From contig NZ_JAFBCK010000001.1 of assembly GCF_016907695.1 (NCBI RefSeq), forward strand, positions 5,320,001 through 5,384,000: a stretch of DNA of 64,000 nt. Reading direction: 5' to 3'. Source of the stretch: Actinokineospora baliensis. Its GTDB lineage: Bacteria > Actinomycetota > Actinomycetes > Mycobacteriales > Pseudonocardiaceae. A model generated the notes under the pieces. That model did not search any database, had not been told where the DNA came from, and worked only from the letters and a program-made list of their open reading frames with translations. Both the position numbers and the translations under genes were made by a program. This document shows, one piece after another, positions 59,901 to 64,000 of this stretch. The first letter of the stretch is position 1, and each line of letters starts with the position of its first letter.

Positions 59901-61867
59901 GTGCGCAGGATCTCGTGCCTGCGCACCAGGTGCGCCAAGGATCGCCGCAGCACATCCACGTCGAGCGCGCCGTCGAGCCGGATCAGCGCCTGCGCCGAGT
60001 AGGCGGGGTTCCCGCCGGACACCTTCTCCAGGAACCAGACCCGTTCCTGGGCAGCCGACAGCGGCGCCGGTCCGGAACCGGGCGGCCTCGGGGTCGGCGG
60101 GTCGAGCGGCGGCGCGCCGGAGGGCAGCGCCTCGACAGCGGCGGCCACCCTGGCGACGGTGCGGTGCCGCAACAGCACCGTCTCCGGCACGTCCGCCGCC
60201 ACCAGGGCCCGGAGCCGGGCGACCACCTTGGCCGCGAGCAGCGAGTGTCCACCGTGGACGAAGAAGTCGTGGTCGACGCCGAGGTCGGTGCGGCCGAGCG
60301 CCTCCTGCCACAGCTCAAGGAGCTGGGCCTGCAACGGGCTGCACGGCCCGCGCGCCGGTGGCGCCGATCCGTCGAGCGCCGCCAACGCCGCGCGGTCGAC
60401 CTTCCCGTTGGGTGACAGCGGAAGCAGCGGGACCAAGACCAGTCGAGAGGGCAGCATAGTCGCTGGCAGTTCCTCGGCGAGGCGCTCGTGCAGCTCGCCG
60501 GGCGAGGTCGAGTCGGTGGCCGCGTAGGCGACGAGCACACCGTCGTGCGCGACCACCACGGCTTGCCGGATCCCCGGAAGGCGGAGCAGCGCCGCCTCCA
60601 CCTCGCCCGGCTCGATCCGGACACCGCGGATCTTGAGTTGGCCATCGGCGCGGCCGAGGTAGCGCAGCCGCCCATCGGCGCCTCGCCGGACGAGGTCGCC
60701 CGTCCGGTAGAGGCGTTGCGCCGCGGGCGCGCCGCCCGAAGGTGGTGGGGCGAAGGGGTCCAGGACGAAGCGTTGAGCGGTGAGGTCCGGCTTGCCGAGG
60801 TAGCCGAGGGCGACGCCGGGGCCGCCGATGTAGAGCTCGCCGTCGTCGGTCGGCTGGAACTCGTCGTCCAAGACGTGGACGACGCAACCGGGGATCGGTT
60901 CGCCGAGGTCGGGTTCGCCGCCGTCGGGATGGCATTCGGCGACCATCGCCCAGATCGCCGCCTCGGTCGGGCCGTAGGAGTTGAGGAAGCGCCGCCCGGG
61001 CGCCCAGCGGCGAACCACCTCGGCGGAGCACGCCTCGCCCACCGAGGTCACCGATCGGAGGTGGCCCATGTCGGACGGGTCGGTCGCCGACAGCGCGGTG
61101 GGGGTGAGGATGGCGGCGGTCACGCCCATCGCCCGCATCGTCGCGCGCAGCGGCTCACCCGGTGTCAGCGCGGGCGCCGGGGCCAGGCACAGCGCGGCCC
61201 CGGCGCCCAGGGCGAGCACCAGTTCCGAGATGAAGGCGTCGAAGCTGGGGGCAGCCGCCTGCAGCACGCGGTCAGCCTCGGTGAGCTGGTGGACCACCCG
61301 GTGGGCCCGCGCCGTGTTCGCCAACCCCGCGTGCGAGACGAGGACCCCCTTGGGGCGACCGGTCGAACCCGACGTGTAGACCACGTAGGCCGGATCGCCC
61401 AGTCGTGCGGACACCGCAGGCGGGTCCGGCCGCCCACGCGGGCCGAAGTCGTCCTCGTCGAGCACGACGGAGGCTCCGCTGTCCTCGATCAGGTGCTCGA
61501 CCCGGCGCGCGGGCAGCAGCGGATCGAGGAGGAGGAACGCCGCGCCCGCTTTGAGCACGCCGAGAACGCCGACCGCCGTGTCCGGTGAGCGATGTGCCAC
61601 CACACCGACGACCACTCCCGGCCCCGCACCGCGGGACACGAGGTCGTGCGCGACGGCGTTGGCCCGGCGGTCGAGTTCCCGGTAGGTCAGCGTCGAGCCG
61701 ACCGCACCGGGGTCCGTCCCAGCCGCTTCGACCACGGCCACCGCGCCGGGTAACCGGTCCACTTGGCGCTCGAACTCCCGGTGCCAGCAACCGGCGTCAT
61801 CACCCGGGGTCGCCTGCCGGCCGGAATTGATTCTCTCGGTCAAGGATTCACGGTCAGATACGGCCAC
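56927..61867 (-). CDS. NRPS A-T-C-A-T, loading and glycine-type module
   Basis: 1646 residues from the GTG at 61867, with GGGGAGG in front. A1 (about 25-530) has 'YVVYTSGSTGRPKGVLVSH' and 'FLNSYGPTEAAIWAM'; pocket residues by eye are D-A-S-I-T-V-S-I-W, not familiar to me. T1 has 'DHDFFVHGGHSLLAAK'. C2 (about 620-1050) has 'AEHHFIHDGWSF'. A2 (about 1080-1560) has 'YVLYTSGSTGLPKGVAVEH' and 'LWNVYGPTETTIWS'; pocket D-I-L-Q-L-G-V-I-W, close to glycine-activating codes. T2 has 'AENFFDAGGHSILLLR'. No C domain precedes A1, so this is the start of the assembly line. No MbtH gene is found in the window. Confidence 0.95.
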   Translation of the reverse strand: MAVSDRESLTERINSGRQATPGDDAGCWHREFERQVDRLPGAVAVVEAAGTDPGAVGSTLTYRELDRRANAVAHDLVSRGAGPGVVVGVVAHRSPDTAVGVLGVLKAGAAFLLLDPLLPARRVEHLIEDSGASVVLDEDDFGPRGRPDPPAVSARLGDPAYVVYTSGSTGRPKGVLVSHAGLANTARAHRVVHQLTEADRVLQAAAPSFDAFISELVLALGAGAALCLAPAPALTPGEPLRATMRAMGVTAAILTPTALSATDPSDMGHLRSVTSVGEACSAEVVRRWAPGRRFLNSYGPTEAAIWAMVAECHPDGGEPDLGEPIPGCVVHVLDDEFQPTDDGELYIGGPGVALGYLGKPDLTAQRFVLDPFAPPPSGGAPAAQRLYRTGDLVRRGADGRLRYLGRADGQLKIRGVRIEPGEVEAALLRLPGIRQAVVVAHDGVLVAYAATDSTSPGELHERLAEELPATMLPSRLVLVPLLPLSPNGKVDRAALAALDGSAPPARGPCSPLQAQLLELWQEALGRTDLGVDHDFFVHGGHSLLAAKVVARLRALVAADVPETVLLRHRTVARVAAAVEALPSGAPPLDPPTPRPPGSGPAPLSAAQERVWFLEKVSGGNPAYSAQALIRLDGALDVDVLRRSLAHLVRRHEILRTTFAERDDGPVQVVHPPWPVVLDVVDVGADELEGLVAAAIRTPFDPESLPLARWTLYRLGPDEHVLLHAEHHFIHDGWSFTVFLAELLACYRAGGDAELDPPALQFGDFAEWQRRFARSPRAVEQLDWWRATLAGAPTSLELPTDRPRPSVPTFAGDAIRVTLPAELSGALRARARDSSATLYLVFVAALSSLFGRWSGTDDVVVGSSVAYRRWKETEQLIGMMLNTLALRVDLSGQPSCARVLERVREVVLGALEHQDVPFEKVVEAVRPRRSPNRNPLFQVMCGFHDAPLPDLTVPGLLVRTTEALNNGSAKFDLNVTVIPRAEITVIWEYSTALFDRGTVEGLAAAFERVLAAFASHPTTLVADIDLLDEAQHDAISAAALRANVARDGRGLVELVAERARLAPGATAVRCGPENLSYGDLVARAGGVAAALISAGVGPEDRVAVCVSRSAALVVALLGVLAAGAAFVPVDPDHPRERIAHLAADARVAAVVTTDDLRDRVPAAGVSVIDLDTTGPAGTRWVTPAAHHLAYVLYTSGSTGLPKGVAVEHGALANLLLAMRARIGFSDADTLGAVTPVSFDIALLELFLPLVAGATVVVYPRAVTLDPTALADRVRRDGITVLQATPITWRLLIDSGWPGHPGLRALCGGEALPADLATGLRARVAELWNVYGPTETTIWSTATLVDDDGASIGDPLDNTILRVLDDRLRPAPDGVVGELYIGGGGLARGYLGRPDLTAQRFVPDPFSDGGRLYRTGDLVRRARDGKLRYLGRADHQLKVRGFRIEPAEVEAALCAHPAVADAVVVARDDAGVAVLAGYVVWLPGRGATTAAVLASVRALLPEYMVPTTLTALDAMPRNPNGKLDRAGLPVPSGAPTAPEHRGHTARSPIELAVTGLWCEVLGRDEVGVAENFFDAGGHSILLLRLHRLLRRAFPTDLSILDLFARPTVRDMAAALDGLEGPDTTGARRERAGRRVASSGRGRRGERRG

Positions 61868-62224
61868 CGAACGCCTCCCCATCGCCGTTCCGCTCCCGGC
61901 CCGCCTCGCGCAACCAGAATCTGGCGTGACCATAGTGGCCGCAATTCGACGATGGAAAATGATTCATCCGATTACCCCACCAACAGCCCAATCGGCGGAG
62001 AAGAAGGCTACTGTCGGTGGCAGGACCAGGTGGGATGTCCTGGCCCCGCAGGGGGACAGGCACTCCCGAACGCCAGGGGACGATTCCGCTGACGTAGGTC
62101 CATGTGGCGTAGCTGAACTCCCTGAAAATATCGCGAAGCGTTCGACAGCGGATTGTCGCGGCACTCCGAGTAGCGGATCACGCCTATTTTGACATCGGCC
62201 AGGAGAACCACGCGACAGCGCGGG
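61868..62224. promoter_or_regulatory. promoter region of the NRPS/PKS operon
   Basis: 357 bases upstream of the NRPS gene, AT-richer than the genes around it, with no supported coding frame. It has a split inverted repeat CCGATT (61968-61973) and AATCGG (61990-61995) and a small palindrome CGACA/TGTCG at 62143-62158. Either may bind a regulator; no pathway-specific regulator gene is adjacent. Confidence 0.45.
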
Positions 62225-63328
62225 CTACCGATGGCTCTGAGCGTGTTCCACCGAGCGGGGCAACCGCGCCCCCGCGGGGTGGTGCAGGGTTACCGCGAGG
62301 AGGGTGGCGAGGAAGACGAATACGTACGTGTTGCTGAGGAGGAAGTGCAGCGGTCCGCCGGTGATCACTGGAGTGCCGACCAGGGGGTTGACCAGGGCCA
62401 GTACCGGTGGCGGGGTGGCCAGCAGGAACGGCACGGGAATGAGCCACGCCCAGTTGCGGGCAGCCAGTTCGCGGGCGATGACGGCGATGAGCGGGACCAG
62501 CCAGACCCAGTGGTGGCCCCAAGACCACGGGGAGACCGTGGCTCCCGCCATCCCGACGACGGCCACCGCCAGGGTGTGATCGGTTCCGGCGGCCACCACG
62601 AGCGCGGCGGCGACGACGACCACAGCCAGGGTGATCCACACTGCGGGGCTCTCGATACCCGCGCGGAGCAGCAGGCCCCGAAGCGACTGGTTGTGGGGCG
62701 AACCGGGCTCGGCGAAGACCCTTGTGGGGTCGGCGAAAGTGGCGTGCAGCCAGTAGGTGATCGAGTCGCTGGGCATGATCGCGAAGCCGAGTGCGACCGT
62801 TGCCGCGCTGACGCAGGTCGCGATCAGGGCGTCTTGGAATCGGCGGCGCGCGAGCAGGAGGCCGACGAAGATGATCGGGGTCAGTTTGATCCCCGCGGCC
62901 ACCCCGGTTCCCCAGCGTGGAGCGAGTAGGACCAAGGCCAGGAGGAGCAGGTTGACCTGGCCGAGGTTCAGGCTGGTGTGCACGGCCTCGGTCAGCACCG
63001 CCGCTGCGGTGACGAGAGGCCACGGGGCGCCTGCGCAGCGATGGGCGACCAGGGCGAGCAGTAGGCCGTTGAGGACCACGACGACGACCTGGGCGGTCGG
63101 TAGGGCCAGGAAGGCCAGCGGGGTGAAGACGATGGCGGAAAATGGCGGATAAGTGAACAGGAGACCATTGTTGACCGGACCGCTGTAGAGTTCTCGGCCC
63201 GCCAGCAAGAACTCCGCACCACTGCGGTAAACAGCCAGGTCGACGGGGTCGGCCGTGGTGGCGATGACCAGGACCGCGCAGGTCAGGGCCATCGCGAGCA
63301 CGCCGAAGAGGACAGAAAAGGACCGCAC
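62225..63328 (-). CDS. GT87 family membrane glycosyltransferase (DUF2029)
   Basis: 367 residues with about ten hydrophobic helices. 'DPVDLAVYRSGAEFLLAGRELYSGPVNNGLLFTYPPFSAIVFTPLAFL' is the GT87 opening, with the catalytic Asp in the first loop. 'HTSLNLGQVNLLLLALVLLAPRWGTGVAAGIKLTPIIFVGLLLARRR' and 'PHNQSLRGLLLRA' are the conserved loops. GT87 enzymes transfer mannose from polyprenyl phosphate to lipid-linked glycans in actinobacteria. It is unlikely to be part of the NRPS cluster and may mark its border. Confidence 0.88.
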   Translation of the reverse strand: MRSFSVLFGVLAMALTCAVLVIATTADPVDLAVYRSGAEFLLAGRELYSGPVNNGLLFTYPPFSAIVFTPLAFLALPTAQVVVVVLNGLLLALVAHRCAGAPWPLVTAAAVLTEAVHTSLNLGQVNLLLLALVLLAPRWGTGVAAGIKLTPIIFVGLLLARRRFQDALIATCVSAATVALGFAIMPSDSITYWLHATFADPTRVFAEPGSPHNQSLRGLLLRAGIESPAVWITLAVVVVAAALVVAAGTDHTLAVAVVGMAGATVSPWSWGHHWVWLVPLIAVIARELAARNWAWLIPVPFLLATPPPVLALVNPLVGTPVITGGPLHFLLSNTYVFVFLATLLAVTLHHPAGARLPRSVEHAQSHR

Positions 63329-63411
63329 TGACTTCCCAACACGCGCAGGATCCCCAGGGTTCGGAGATCATCGCACGGATTCCCGCAACCACCTGGTCCG
63401 ATTCCCGCGAA

Positions 63412-64000
63412 CTAGGTCAATGCGCCAGCAGTCGTGGGCTTGTTGGCGAATACCCACCGGTTGCCTTCTAGGGCGTCGTCTGGTTCGGGGTGGGGGCCGC
63501 GGCCGTGGTGCTGGGTGAAGTGGAAGGGGGTGTGGGTGGTGGTGGACCAGCCGCGGGTGCGCAGGGCGGCGGCGGAGTCGGGGCGGGGGTCGAGGTTGAA
63601 GAGGGAGATGAGGTCGATACCGGTGTGGTGGTGGGTGGCGGTGTAGAGGTGGTTGGCGCGACCTTGCGGAGTGTCGAGGCCTAGTTTGATTTCGTAGGCG
63701 AAGTCGCTTCCCGGGGCGACTAGGGAGTCCACTGTGGATATCAGGTGTTGCTCGGCAGCGGCCGGGAGGTAGAGGAAGATGCCTTCGGCCAGCCAGGTGC
63801 TAGGGGCGGTGGGAGAGTAGCCGGCCGCTAGTAGGGCGGTGGCCCAGTCGCCGCGGAGGTCGGCGGGGATGGAGCGGCGGGTGGCGGGGGTTTCGCCGAG
63901 GACGGTGTCTTTGAAGGCCAGTACTTCGGCGCGGTCGATCTCGTAGACGACGGTGTCCTGGGGCCAGTCGAGGCGTAGGGCGCGGGAGTCGAGGCCCGCG
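63412..64000 (-). CDS. TIGR00027-type SAM methyltransferase, partial
   Basis: The frame is open to the right end of the window; 196 residues are visible and the start is missing. 'DTVVYEIDRAEVLAFKDTVLGETPATRRSIPADLRGDWATALLAAGY' and 'STWLAEGIFLYLPAAAEQHLISTVDSLVAPGS' are the hallmarks of the actinobacterial leucine-carboxyl-methyltransferase-like family. The N-terminal SAM motif lies outside. Confidence 0.92.
   Translation of the reverse strand, partial: AGLDSRALRLDWPQDTVVYEIDRAEVLAFKDTVLGETPATRRSIPADLRGDWATALLAAGYSPTAPSTWLAEGIFLYLPAAAEQHLISTVDSLVAPGSDFAYEIKLGLDTPQGRANHLYTATHHHTGIDLISLFNLDPRPDSAAALRTRGWSTTTHTPFHFTQHHGRGPHPEPDDALEGNRWVFANKPTTAGALT

Noticed and set aside
61868..62224. Small peptide gene upstream of the NRPS
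   Set aside because: Short frames on both strands have no ribosome site and no plausible product; the region is better read as a promoter.
1..64000. CRISPR arrays or rRNA genes
   Set aside because: No regularly spaced direct repeats and no rRNA-like sequence were seen while reading the window; the only RNA gene I can support is tRNA-Leu.

Overview
The window is high-GC DNA with GTG/TTG starts, ATGA/GTGA gene overlaps and typical actinomycete protein families (DUF5703, DUF2231, DUF4386, MmyB-type regulator, TIGR00027-type methyltransferase, GT87). It is a filamentous actinomycete chromosome, most likely of the order Pseudonocardiales; the order is an inference from overall look, not from a marker gene.

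Layout. 1-7.9 kb: a truncated MarR-type regulator, a lipoprotein beta-propeller, a DUF5703 protein, a small protein coupled to a large membrane M48 metalloprotease, a DUF2231 membrane protein, a nucleoside-diphosphate-kinase-like protein, a methyltransferase and a secreted ricin-B-type lectin. 8-11 kb: an M20 peptidase, a tRNA-Leu(GAG), and decayed serine-recombinase remnants on both sides of a protein with an internal duplication. 11-17 kb: a two-component system divergent from an ABC exporter, and a GntR(YtrA)-ABC operon with a clear palindromic operator. 17-25 kb: a second secreted lectin, a shrunken EVE/DUF3883-like protein, a HelD-like ATPase, several small membrane proteins with an XRE regulator, a YciI protein facing an ECF sigma factor, and a gene-poor stretch ending in a strong hairpin. 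25-27.4 kb: GNAT acetyltransferase and secreted S8 protease.

From about 27.4 to 61.9 kb lies a hybrid NRPS/PKS biosynthetic region, nearly all on the minus strand. Operon A (61867 to 45418) encodes A-T-C-A-T (second A domain glycine-like by its pocket residues), KS-AT-ACP (malonyl-type AT), a C-T protein without an adenylation domain, and an odd KS-ACP-C protein whose KS and C active sites are both mutated. These are followed by an MFS exporter, a flavin/F420-type oxidoreductase, a methyltransferase and a stand-alone luciferase-like monooxygenase, and the operon ends in a 13-bp hairpin. Next come an AKR-CMD-MFS operon and its divergent HTH regulator. Operon B (41136 to 36968) has an AfsA-like protein, a HAD phosphatase, a KASIII enzyme, two proteins of unknown function and a 4-OT-type tautomerase, ending in another 13-bp hairpin. 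Operon C (36580 to about 27379) has a haem-oxygenase-like diiron enzyme, a 2OG-Fe(II) dioxygenase, a DapF-fold protein with both catalytic cysteines replaced by serine, a PLP aminotransferase, a C-A-T NRPS, a thioesterase and an MFS exporter.

Reading of the system (inference): operon C makes an unusual free amino acid and loads it on its own C-A-T module. Operon A builds a short peptide-polyketide chain, and its C-T protein may be charged in trans. Operon B makes either a butyrolactone-like signal or an acyl building block. The combination of a diiron oxygenase/2OG dioxygenase pair, a Ser/Ser DapF-like enzyme and a catalytically dead KS-ACP-C terminal protein is not one I recognise from a characterised cluster.
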